Source: an uncultured Bacteroidota bacterium (GTDB lineage Bacteria; Bacteroidota; Bacteroidia; Chitinophagales; LD1). From it: a stretch of DNA of 64,000 nt. This document shows, piece by piece, positions 19,858 through 30,148 of this stretch (positions within the stretch are counted from its first letter, which is position 1; each line of letters opens with the position of its first letter). The stretch is taken from the NCBI GenBank assembly GCA_903861145.1, contig CAIOTH010000033.1, positions 1 to 64,000 on the forward strand, written 5' to 3'. A program made the position numbers and the translations under genes. A model generated the notes under the pieces. It was not told the DNA's origin, did no database searches, and saw only the letters and a program-made list of their open reading frames with translations.

Positions 19858-21066
19858 ATGGATAACGAAATTAAAGTGCTGGTAATTGACGATGATGAAG
19901 AGGACTTTATCATTATTAAAGACGTTATGGCCGAGTTGCCCCACGGTAAGTATGTTTTGGAGTGGAGTGAATCGTACGAAGAGGCTTTAGCTGTAATTGA
20001 GGAAAAAAAGCACGACGTTTATTTGGTTGATTACAGGTTAGGCGCTAAAACCGGCCTTGAGTTAATTGAAGAAGCAATTGCAAAAGGTAATGAGGCGCCG
20101 TTTATTATCCTTACCGGGCAAAGCGATTTGGAGGTTGATACCCTTGCCATGCAGGCCGGTGCTGCCGATTACCTGGTTAAAAGCACCATTACCGCCCTGT
20201 CCCTAGAGCGTTCCATTCGTTACAGCATGCAGCAGGCTAAAAACATACACGCATTTAGAGAATTGAATGTTGAACTGGAAAACCGCGTGCGCGAACGAAC
20301 CTATGTGTTGGAGCACGCCATGAAAGAACTTGAAAAGTCGCGGACTGAATTAAGTATATCGTTGGAAAGGGAAAAAGAAGTGAACGAAATGAAATCGCGT
20401 TTCGTTTCAATGGCATCGCACGAGTTTCGTACACCCCTGGCAACTATTCTTTCATCGCTGGCCCTTATTTCAAAGTATGCCGCCGCGGGAGAGCATGAAA
20501 AAGAGAAAAAGCACATTGAGCGAATTAAAGCATCAGTACACGGTCTTGCCGATTTGCTGAACGATTTCCTTTCGGTAAGTAAATTGGAAGAGGGTAAAGT
20601 GAGACTGCACCCCGAACATTTCAGGGTGGCCGAGTTGGTGGCTGAGGTTATTGAAGAAATGCAAACCGTTGCCAGGCCGGGCCAGTTACTAAACTACAAG
20701 CATGTAGGTAATGCTGATGTGATGTTAGATAAAAAGATATTGAGGCACATTTTGCTAAACCTTGTATCGAACGCCATTAAGTTTTCGCCTATTAATGCCG
20801 AAGTGTTTGTGCACTCGCTGGTTGAAGGCCATATGCTTACTCTGCGCGTTGAAGATTGTGGGGTGGGAATACCGGAAGGAGACCAGAAGCATTTGTTTGA
20901 ACGGTTCTTTAGGGGCAAAAACGCAACCAACATTCAGGGCACCGGCCTGGGGTTACACATTGTGGCCAACTATCTTAAATTACTTGGCGGTACTATTTCT
21001 GTGCGCAGCGATATGAGCGGTGGATCGGTTTTTAAAGTTCAAATACCGGTTGGAGAAAGCAAATAG
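19858..21066 (+). CDS. response regulator receiver-histidine kinase hybrid
   Basis: REC domain (VLVIDDDEEDFIIIKDV..VYLVDYRLGAKTG..ILTGQ..LVKS) followed by HisKA (MASHEFRTPLATI) and HATPase (VEDCGVGIPE, GTGLGLHIV). Confidence 0.92.
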   Translation: MDNEIKVLVIDDDEEDFIIIKDVMAELPHGKYVLEWSESYEEALAVIEEKKHDVYLVDYRLGAKTGLELIEEAIAKGNEAPFIILTGQSDLEVDTLAMQAGAADYLVKSTITALSLERSIRYSMQQAKNIHAFRELNVELENRVRERTYVLEHAMKELEKSRTELSISLEREKEVNEMKSRFVSMASHEFRTPLATILSSLALISKYAAAGEHEKEKKHIERIKASVHGLADLLNDFLSVSKLEEGKVRLHPEHFRVAELVAEVIEEMQTVARPGQLLNYKHVGNADVMLDKKILRHILLNLVSNAIKFSPINAEVFVHSLVEGHMLTLRVEDCGVGIPEGDQKHLFERFFRGKNATNIQGTGLGLHIVANYLKLLGGTISVRSDMSGGSVFKVQIPVGESK

Positions 21067-21732
21067 CCTTATTTAGTCTGGTTAAACGCTACTTTAATAA
21101 TTGCCAGGAAATTCTTTCGAAACAAGATGTAATAAGATGGGCTCAGGGATATTTTTTTACTTGTTTAAAAATCAGTTACTTATAAATAATGGTAAGTTAA
21201 AATCGTAAAAAGAATAATTTTAAAAGACATTTAATAAGCATGACTATCGTTGTTATTTAAACCACAACTTTGGTATAAATAATAAAAATAGCATTTAGAT
21301 ATAAATATTTTGTTATTGATTTATGCGTCAATCATCTTAGTGTATAAATATTACCAGCATTTTCTTTATTCCTTATTAGCTTGACATACAACTAAAGTCA
21401 TCTTATTTTAGATTTAAGTTTAGGCTCCCCATCTAAACCGAATGCACCACCAAAAATTAATTTATTGTTTATAGTAACACTCACTCGTGTTAGCTTGTAT
21501 GTTGTTTGATTTTGAATGTGAATGTTTGAGTGAAATTTACCTCCCCATTTTGCTAAAACACGCAACCTAAAACCAGGTTGTTGTTTTCCCCCTTTGTTGC
21601 TGGTTCGTTATTCAGCGGCCACGGTTATGTATATAACCATGCGCAGTTGTATTGCATATCCGGTATCAACATTACTGTGTTATTATAGTAAATAGTTATA
21701 TAAACGTTAATTGAATAATTAAATCCACAAGT

Positions 21733-24700
21733 ATGAAGCAGGTTTTACTTTGCACTATCGCAGCTTTGTTTTTATCGTTAACCGGTTTTGCCCAAACGCC
21801 GCAATATTTGCCTTACCAGGCAGTAGCGCGTAACACGGCGGGTAATTTGCTTTCCAACCAAAACGTTACACTTCGTTTTACTGTGCACGATGTAAGTGCC
21901 ACCGGAACTATTTTGTACCAGGAAAAACACTCGGCAACTACCAACAAGTTGGGCTTGTTTAATGTAAATATTGGCGCAGGCACGGTGCTTAGTGGCACTT
22001 TTGGCAGTATTGCCTGGGGCAGTGGCACGGCTAAATACATGCAGGTTGAAATTGACCCTACCGGTGGTACAACCTACACCGATATGGGCGCTTCGCAAAT
22101 GATGAGTGTGCCTTATGCACTATATGCAGGCAGCGCTGGTTCGGCAAGCGGCACTGCGGGTGGCGATTTAACGGGAACTTATCCTAATCCATCCTTAGCA
22201 AATGCAGGCACCTCGGGCACTTATACCAAAGTAACTACCGATGCTAAAGGGCGTGTAACCTCAGGCTCAAACCTTACTGCAACCGATATCCCTACAGGTA
22301 ATTTAACCGAAAGCACCTCCAGCGTTTTATCAATAACAGGCGGTAACAGCTCGGTTGTAGGCACTGGTACCTCTATCCAGGTAAAACAGGCTTCGGGTTC
22401 ACAAAACGGATATCTTTCATCAACCGACTATACTACCTTTAATAACAAGCAACACACGGTTACATTAACCACTACCGGAGATAATGGTGCGGCGACCTTT
22501 AACTCTGGCACCGGCGCTTTAAACATTCCTAATTATTCTTTAACTGGTTTGGGTGGAGTTGGATTAACAGATTTAGGTGCAACTGCCCCTTTAAACTATG
22601 ACAATAGCACAGGCACATTTTCAATACCAGTGGCAAGCACATCTGCCAACGGATATCTTTCATCTGCTGCCTATACTACTTTTAATAACAAGCAAACTAC
22701 AGTTTCGTTAAGCACTACAGGTAACAACGGTGCTGCAACATTTAACAGCAGTACAGGTGCACTAAACATTCCGGACTATACTCTTGCAGGTTTGGGCGGA
22801 ATTAGTTTAACCGGTTTAAGCGCATCGGCACCTTTAAATTATAATAACACTACCGGTGCGTTCAGCATCAATTCTGGTGGTATTGGTAATTCATTATTGG
22901 CTAACCCATCTTTAACGGTTACCGCCGGCACCGGCTTAAGCGGTGGTGGCTCGGTAAGTTTAGGTGGCACGGTTACTTTAACTAACGCGGGTGTTACATC
23001 GCTTACCGCGGGCACAGGGGTTAGTTTATCGGGTAGCACCGGTGCTATTACGGTAAACGTATCGGCATCAGGTATTGGTGCTATAACATCGTTAAACGGT
23101 TTAAGCGGTACTTCGCAAACTTTTGCTAATGGCACTTCGGGTACTGCACCTGCTTTTGCTTCATCGGGCACGGTACATACCTTAAATATACCAATGGCTT
23201 CAACCACATCGGTTACCGCAGGCCTTTTATCTAATACTGATTGGAACACTTTTAATAATAAAGTAGGCGGCTCGGGCACAACCAACAACCTGGCTAAATT
23301 TACCGGTACCGCTGCTATAGGCAATAGTCTTTTGGCAGATAACGGAACCTCGTTATACCTAAGCAATAACGGGGGAGGAGATAGTAAGGCAATATTGGAC
23401 TTAACCAATAGTGGTAACCTGGCATTTTTGCCACCCAGCATGACTTATGCTCAGGAGCAAACCCTGGCACCGCCAACTACTTCTACCAATGGCTACGTAG
23501 CTTACAACACTACATCTAACTGTTTAGATTTGTTTACCAATGGCCACTGGCAATCTATTTATTGCGGATGTCCAACACTACCGGCGCTGGTAGGAATAAC
23601 CGGTAACATTTCGGTTTGTGCCGGCAGTACACAAAGTTACGTAGTACCTGCTATTACAGGTGCCACATCATATACCTGGACAGTAACCGGCAACCCCACA
23701 ATAACCGGGCAAGGCAGTAACTCTATTTCGTTTACCGCTCCATCAGGCACCACCTATACCGTGTCGGTTACTGCAGCAAACGCATGTACCGGAGCACAGG
23801 CAAGCAGTGTAAGTAAAACACTCGGCGTATCCGATTTTTCAGGTTCACCGGCAACTCCAACCTGGAGCGGAACTGCCCCGTCTGTTAATGTTTGTACCAG
23901 CGCAACGGCTACATATACAGTTACCAGCCTTTTTGGAAGCAGTGGTACAGGGGTTGTTACCTATTCGTGAACTGTAAGTGCAACCGGTAGCGCTACAGCT
24001 ACTATTACAGCAAATAGTGCAACAGCAAACAGCTCAACACCAGCTACATTTACTTCTACCTCTTCTCCCTCAATAACTTTAAACTATGGGTCAGGAACAG
24101 GTACGGTTACTGTAAGTGTGGTAGCAATAAATACATGTAATGCCAGTTCGGCTTTGTCTGTTGGCCCTATAACTGTTTCGACCCAGCTTGCGGGTACAAC
24201 TCCTGCAACGCCAAGTATCAGCACGGGTTCCCCGGTGTGCGGTGGTTCGGCGGCTACTATTTCTGTAACAGCTGTTAGTGGTGCAACATCTTATACCTGG
24301 ACGGGCGTTCCTATAGGATTTTCGGTTACCACCGGTAGCATAACAAGCAGCGCTTTTGGTGGTACATTGGGTAATACCGGTGGTATATACAATTTAGGTG
24401 TTACGGCAAGCAATGGTTGCAGCTCAAGCAGTGCAAGTAGCACCACGCCTGTAGCTGTTTACACTGGTGCACCGGCAACTCCTACTTGGAACCCAACTCC
24501 TGCTGCCAATGTTTGTACCTCAACCAATGGCGTTACATACACTGTAACAAACCTTATTGGTACCAGCGGTACGGGTGTTATTACATATTCATGGACAGTA
24601 AGTGCAACCGGTAGTGCAACGGCAACCATTACGGCAAACAGCACAACGGCAAATAGCACAACGCCCGCAACATATACATCAACATCTTCTCCCTCTATAA

Positions 24701-26310
24701 CTTTAAATTACGGTACAGGCGCTGGAACAGTTACCGTAAGCGCGGTAGCAATTAATACATGCAACAGCAGCAGCGCACTTTCTGCAACAATTACGGTTTC
24801 AACTCAACTTGTCGGAACTACACCGGTAACCCCGGGTATGAGCCCGGTTTCGCCAATTTGTAGCGGCACATCCGCAACAATCTCAACAACGGCAGTTACA
24901 GGTGCTACCAGTTATGCATGGACAGGAGTGCCTACAGGTTTTTCTCTTACGGCAGGATCACTTACCAGTAATTCATTTACCGGCACTATAGGCTCTACAG
25001 GTGGCACATTTAACGTAGGTGTTACTGCCAGCAATGGTTGTAGTACAACCAGTGCAAGTAGCACATTGCCGGTAACAGTTTATACCGGTGTTCCTCCGAC
25101 CCCGTCATGGACTGCAGCACCTGCAACTTCAATTTGCCCAAGCCAAACCATTACCTACGCTATAACCGCTTTAACTGGTGCAACGGGCGCTGCAAATTAT
25201 ACATGGACATTTACGGTAACCGGCAGTGCCAGCGCAACGGTTAACGGCACAACCGTAACTGCGTCTAACTCACCTTATACCATCTCAAATACCGCCACTA
25301 CTTCGTATTCTGTGGCGTATGGTAGTGGCTCGGGTTCTCTTGCTATTACGGTTGCCGGCAATAATGCGTGTGGCTCTACTGCGGCGCCGCTCTCGACCAC
25401 AATTACCGTGGGGGTACCTCATGGTAATTATACCTGGAGCACAGCCGGAGCTCAAACTACTGTAACCCTATCCTCTTGCGTTACCAACGTCTCTTTTACG
25501 GTTATTGGTGGCTCTGGCGGGGTTTCTTCAGCAGGTGGAACTCCCGGTCTTGGGGCTATCATTACCGGAACAATTACAACAACTGGTGGAGGATCGTTTA
25601 CTGCTTATGTAGGTAGCCAGGGCGGTGCCGGATCAAGTGCAACAGGCGGTAGTGCCGGCTCAAACGGTGGAAGTGCCATCTTGGGTGCTCCTGGAGAAGG
25701 TGCGGCGGGCGGTAGTGGTACGGCCAGCGGCGCCTCTGGTGGTGGTGGCGGTGCCGCCTCTGAGCTGGTCGGCGGTAACCAATCCGCGATTTATGCAGGC
25801 GGTGGCGGCGGTGCTGGCGATGATCCTAATACGGGCTGCGCAGGATTGATGAGTGGGGGCAATGCCGGTACCATGACGCTGGGTAATGCCAATGTCGGAG
25901 CTAACGGAGCAGGATGTACAGGAGCCTCAGGACGTTGTAATAGTTCTAGTAACCAAAACACTTATGGACAGGGTGGAACGCAAAGTGCAGGTGGATATGG
26001 TGGAGATCCATTTAGCTATTCCACAAGCGCGGAGTGCGGAAGCAATGGAAGTTATTTATCAGGTAATGGCGGAGCCGGCGGTTACGACAAAAGCACAAAT
26101 AATTATGGCGGCGGCGGTGGCGGCGGTGGCTGGGCCGGCGGCGGCGGCGGAAGCGGCGGCGGCGGTGGCGGTGGTTCAAGTTATGTTAATACTACTGCAT
26201 ATACATCGGGTGGTATAACCTATACATTTAGTTATAGCACCACTTCGCCAAATGGTAGTGTTAGCGGCACAGGCGTAGCCGGTGGCGGACAAATCATACT
26301 ACAGTATTAA
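21733..26310 (+). pseudogene. giant secreted repeat protein with C-terminal glycine-rich domain, interrupted by in-frame TGA at 23968-23970
   Basis: ORFs 21733..23970 and 24118..26310 are in the same frame and the intervening sequence has no other stop. Signal peptide MKQVLLCTIAALFLSLTGFAQ; tail-fibre-like GDLTGTYPNPSLA..KVTTDAKGRVTSG; PKD/Ig-like repeats; Gly-rich C-terminus. Confidence 0.85.
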
Positions 26311-26412
26311 TTGATGTATGGCGGTAGAAATGAATTAGGATTTTGAAAACCAGGTATTGCATAATTGAACTATAAATTTTAAACGTGCAATGCATTCAAT
26401 AAATAGAGGCAA

Positions 26413-29268
26413 ATGAAATTTAAATATATAATCCTCTTACTGGCAATCCTGCAAACCGGCCTAACCGGTTTACAGGCGCAAACAACGCTAAGCCCAAGTG
26501 TACAAGCTACACAAGGCGGCCAGGCAACCGGCAGTAACGTTGACCTGCAGTGGAACATGGGAGAAACTTTTATCCCTACCCTCACAGCAGGCAGCACTAT
26601 ACTAAGCCAGGGTTTTGAGCAACCTGAAATTGAAATTGTTACCGGGGCCATAACCGGCGGCCCTTTTTGTTTGGCTCAACCAATTACCGTTCCGTTTACT
26701 ACTGATGGTTATGTTGATGCATCAAACGTTTACACTGCACAGCTGTCTGATGCCAGTGGTAGTTTTGCCAGCCCGATAGCAATAGGCACATTAACCAGTA
26801 CGGCTATATCGGGTTCAATTTCCGCCACGCTGCCCTCTGCAATAGCCTGGGGTACCGGTTATTTGGTGCGGGTAATAAGTTCGGCGCCGGTGTTTAATGG
26901 TAAAGCTACCTCATCGGCTATTTCTATAGGTTTATGCAGTAATACTTGGATAGGAACTACTACCGATTGGACAAACCCGGCTAACTGGAGCGCAGGTGTA
27001 TCTCCTTCCTCGTGTGGCGATAACGTTATTATCCCGGCCAACGCTAATAATTACCCGGTGTTAACCGGCAATGCCACGGCGGGTGGGGTAACTATAGCAA
27101 ATGGTGCGGATATCAATCTTCAAAATTACAATTTGTCTATATGCGGTAACTGGGCGGGGCCAGGTAGTGGTGTAGCAACCGTAACCGGTACCGGTTTGGT
27201 AATTCTAAACGGTAGCTCGGCGCAAACCATAAGCGGCCAAACCGTAGTGCAGGAAATGATGCTTAATAACCCCGCGGGTGTAACTATGCAAGGCTACTCA
27301 AGCCTCGCAATATATACCGCACTCGATCTTAAAGCAGGTACCTTTAATGCAAACGGTGGTTCGGTATTTTTTAAAAGCACTTCGGTTAGCAGCGTAGCCA
27401 TAATAGATAATTTTAGCGCAGGTTATACCGGAACTATTACGGGCAATATTACTGCCGAGCGCTATTTTACCACACCAAGTGCCAATTCGTACGGCCAGCA
27501 CTTACTAGGCACACCTGTTAGCGGCCTCGATTTATCGGTTTTTGGCGCCCACGGGGCAGGCGCCTTTGTAATTCCACAATCTGATTGCGATGAAACAAGA
27601 CTGGCTTTTGGGTCGCCCTATGGCAATGTGTTTAGTTATCACGAAGCTAACGGCGCGGCTTGCGAAGAGGCACAGTGGCGGGTTGAGGGGCAGGGCCCTG
27701 CTCAAATCGGCGTTGGTTATTCGGTTGTGCTTAATGGAACCGGTACATTTAGTGTAAACGGGCCTACTAATTTATCAGATGTTTCGGTGGGCAACTGTAC
27801 CAATAGCGGGTGGAACAATACCTCGCTTCAAAACCGGCCTTACGATGGCGGCTGGCAATTTCTTTCGAACCCTTACCTGGCAACACTGCAAATAGATGCA
27901 TCGCTTAACAGCGGCTCGTTTGATAACCAGGTGCAGGTTTGGAACACCAGTACCGGTAGCTATACCCTTACAACGACTGTTGCTCCCTTCCAGGGTTTTA
28001 TGGTGCATAAAACTGCAGTTGGCGGCACTGCGGCCACTTATGTAATAAAGGCCAGCGAAAGAGTAAGGAACCCACAAACGTTTTACCAGTTAAATGCTAA
28101 TCAATTAACCCTGGTGGCTTTAAATAATGCCACCGGTTTGACCGATCAAACTGTTATTGGCTTTAACCCAAATGCTACTGATACTTTCGATGCGCGCTTT
28201 GACGCAAATAAACTACCGGGCGATTTGGATCGCCACACCATTTACAGCGTTAATAACGGGCAATGGATGGCACTGAATATGTTGCACGACCAGGCAACAA
28301 CCAGCACCGTACCAGTGGGCTTTGAACCCGGTACTACCGGTGCCTTTACCCTAAACCTTAACGGCGTAAATACCTTTGACCCTACCAGCTATATATACCT
28401 TGAAGACCAGGCACTGGGCGTAATGCACAATGCCCGTAATGGCGATTATTCGTTTACGGCTGATAGTGCTGATGCATGGGGCCGTTTTGTGGTGCATTTT
28501 ACCCCACCGGCCCAAATAACAACGCTTGATGCTACCTGTACATCGGCCGGTACCATCAATATTCAACAACCCGGTACGGCAGATTGGATATATACCTTAA
28601 CTGATAGTTCAAATGCCATTGTCACCAGCGGTATTTTGAACCAGGGCAATGCAGTAACAGTAGACGTAGCACCGGGTACCTACCTGCTAACGCTTACCGA
28701 TACCAATAACTATGTGGCTGTAAAATCTATACAGGTAAACGGGTCGCAAATGTTGTCGGCGGCCTTTAATGTATCAAGAGATACAGTGCAAATTCAGCAG
28801 AGTGTGGTGTTAACGGCTACTGCAAATGGCGCCACCAACTACCAATGGAATTTAGGAAACGGCATTGTGGTTAACGGCGCTACCGTTACGGTAAGCTATG
28901 CACAGGCAGGCTCATATAATTTAACCCTGCTTGTTACAAGTGCAGGTGGTTGCACCTCAACACAAACGCAAACTATTATTGTGCTGCCTGCCAGTACTAC
29001 AGGTTTAAGTAATCTGACTGCAAACTCAAAAATCGGAATATGGAGCCACGACAATAAAGTTTATGTGGATTTTACTGCTTTGCAAAAAGTTGACGCCACA
29101 GTTATAATTTATGATATCTTGGGTCAGCAAATAAGTAGTGAGAAGGTAACTAACAGCCTGCTATACCAAAAGGAGCTTGACCAGATTGAAGCAGCCTATT
29201 TTGTAGTAATGGTTAAAAACGATGATAAAATTACCACCAAAAAGGTGTTTATAATGAATTACAAATAA
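26413..29268 (+). CDS. secreted PKD-containing protein with T9SS type A sorting domain
   Basis: MKFKYIILLLAILQTGLTGLQAQTTLSPSVQATQGG.., PKD (YQWNLGNGIVVNGATVTVSYAQAGSYNLTLLVTSAGGC), C-term VIIYDILGQQISSEKV..TTKKVFIMNYK. Confidence 0.88.
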   Translation: MKFKYIILLLAILQTGLTGLQAQTTLSPSVQATQGGQATGSNVDLQWNMGETFIPTLTAGSTILSQGFEQPEIEIVTGAITGGPFCLAQPITVPFTTDGYVDASNVYTAQLSDASGSFASPIAIGTLTSTAISGSISATLPSAIAWGTGYLVRVISSAPVFNGKATSSAISIGLCSNTWIGTTTDWTNPANWSAGVSPSSCGDNVIIPANANNYPVLTGNATAGGVTIANGADINLQNYNLSICGNWAGPGSGVATVTGTGLVILNGSSAQTISGQTVVQEMMLNNPAGVTMQGYSSLAIYTALDLKAGTFNANGGSVFFKSTSVSSVAIIDNFSAGYTGTITGNITAERYFTTPSANSYGQHLLGTPVSGLDLSVFGAHGAGAFVIPQSDCDETRLAFGSPYGNVFSYHEANGAACEEAQWRVEGQGPAQIGVGYSVVLNGTGTFSVNGPTNLSDVSVGNCTNSGWNNTSLQNRPYDGGWQFLSNPYLATLQIDASLNSGSFDNQVQVWNTSTGSYTLTTTVAPFQGFMVHKTAVGGTAATYVIKASERVRNPQTFYQLNANQLTLVALNNATGLTDQTVIGFNPNATDTFDARFDANKLPGDLDRHTIYSVNNGQWMALNMLHDQATTSTVPVGFEPGTTGAFTLNLNGVNTFDPTSYIYLEDQALGVMHNARNGDYSFTADSADAWGRFVVHFTPPAQITTLDATCTSAGTINIQQPGTADWIYTLTDSSNAIVTSGILNQGNAVTVDVAPGTYLLTLTDTNNYVAVKSIQVNGSQMLSAAFNVSRDTVQIQQSVVLTATANGATNYQWNLGNGIVVNGATVTVSYAQAGSYNLTLLVTSAGGCTSTQTQTIIVLPASTTGLSNLTANSKIGIWSHDNKVYVDFTALQKVDATVIIYDILGQQISSEKVTNSLLYQKELDQIEAAYFVVMVKNDDKITTKKVFIMNYK

Positions 29269-29273
29269 AGGAC

Positions 29274-29468
29274 ATGCGTAGTAGGATTTTAGCAGTAGTA
29301 TATACGGGCCTTATTATACTTTCAACGGAGCTTTTGTATGCGCCGGGGCCACCGCCTCCACCGGCCGCAACATCGGGGCCGATTGACCGGGGTGCGATTG
29401 TACTTTTATTAGCTGTTGCGGGCTACGGTTTTTTGAAGATTAAGCGCAGCGAAAAGGCGATAGCGTAA
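29274..29468 (+). CDS. short secreted protein with PID-CTERM-like C-terminal sorting signal
   Basis: MRSRILAVVYTGLIILSTELLYAPGPPPPPAATSGPIDRGAIVLLLAVAGYGFLKIKRSEKAIA: signal peptide, Pro-rich linker, PID-x-G motif, TM helix, basic tail. Confidence 0.75.
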   Translation: MRSRILAVVYTGLIILSTELLYAPGPPPPPAATSGPIDRGAIVLLLAVAGYGFLKIKRSEKAIA

Positions 29469-29497
29469 TTACAATAATTATAATACTACATTTATAC

Positions 29498-29540
29498 CTG
29501 AACCATGCATAAAACCTGCATGGTTCAGTTTATTTTAGGG
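29498..29540 (+). terminator. terminator/attenuator hairpin between the sorting-signal protein and exosortase genes
   Basis: CTGAACCATGCA (29498-29509) / TGCATGGTTCAG (29517-29528), 12-bp perfect stem, 7-nt loop, followed by TTTATTTTA. Confidence 0.75.
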
Positions 29541-29547
29541 AGGATAT

Positions 29548-30105
29548 ATGGAGAAGCTAAAGAAACGGCTAAAAGACCCCGCTAATTTATTTGTGCTGAA
29601 TATATTTATTGTATATGCAGGGTGGAAAGCCTTTTCCTATTATATTAAAAACAGCAGCGGGTGGGCGCATTCGTCTTGGCTTAAGTTAATTATTGTTTTG
29701 GGCAAGGCGTATGCGGCCGCCACCTGCGTTGTACTGAATACTTTTGGCGAATTCACGGTTCGTGACGGCATATCGGTTTTTTATCCGGTGCTGAATCGAA
29801 AAATAAGGGTTGAAGACCATTGCCTGGCAATACCTGCAACAGTCATATTTATTGGCACTATTTTGTTGTTTAAAGGTTCCTGGAAAAATAAACTTTGGTT
29901 TATACCGGTGGGCATTTTATGTATATCGGCCATTAACCTGTTGCGGCTGGTTTTTGTGTGCTACACCTTTGCGCATTTTTCAGAAGCGTTTTTTGATATT
30001 AACCACTCAGTAATTTATGTTGTAATTACTTATTCGCTTATTTTTTTGCTGATTGCGTGGTGGATGCGAAATTTTACTTACTCTAAAAACGATATTGCTT
30101 CGTGA
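29548..30105 (+). CDS. exosortase/archaeosortase family protein
   Basis: Multi-TM 185-aa protein with EDHC92LAIPATVIFIGTILLFKGSWKNKLWFIPVGILCISAINLLR133LVF...FFDINH153SVIYVV, matching the exosortase Cys / NxxR / His active-site pattern. Confidence 0.85.
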   Translation: MEKLKKRLKDPANLFVLNIFIVYAGWKAFSYYIKNSSGWAHSSWLKLIIVLGKAYAAATCVVLNTFGEFTVRDGISVFYPVLNRKIRVEDHCLAIPATVIFIGTILLFKGSWKNKLWFIPVGILCISAINLLRLVFVCYTFAHFSEAFFDINHSVIYVVITYSLIFLLIAWWMRNFTYSKNDIAS

Positions 30106-30148
30106 GAAATATTGCGTTTGTAGTTCTTTAGTTTAATTTGACTTTTGT

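Noticed and set aside
22839-23441. 200-aa antisense ORF inside the giant surface gene
   Set aside because: Low-complexity Ala/Leu/Pro/Val translation, the expected antisense product of Gly/Thr/Ser-rich coding repeats; the sense strand has a clear domain structure.
23968-23970. TGA as a selenocysteine or globally reassigned Trp codon
   Set aside because: The homologous repeat has plain TGG, the context is a structural PKD-like repeat, and TGG encodes Trp throughout other genes; mutation or error is simpler.
25625-26218. ORFs 25625..25849 and 25886..26218 in an alternative frame of the Gly-rich domain
   Set aside because: Frame-shifted translation of GGN codons gives Ala/Val/Arg runs; by-product of composition.
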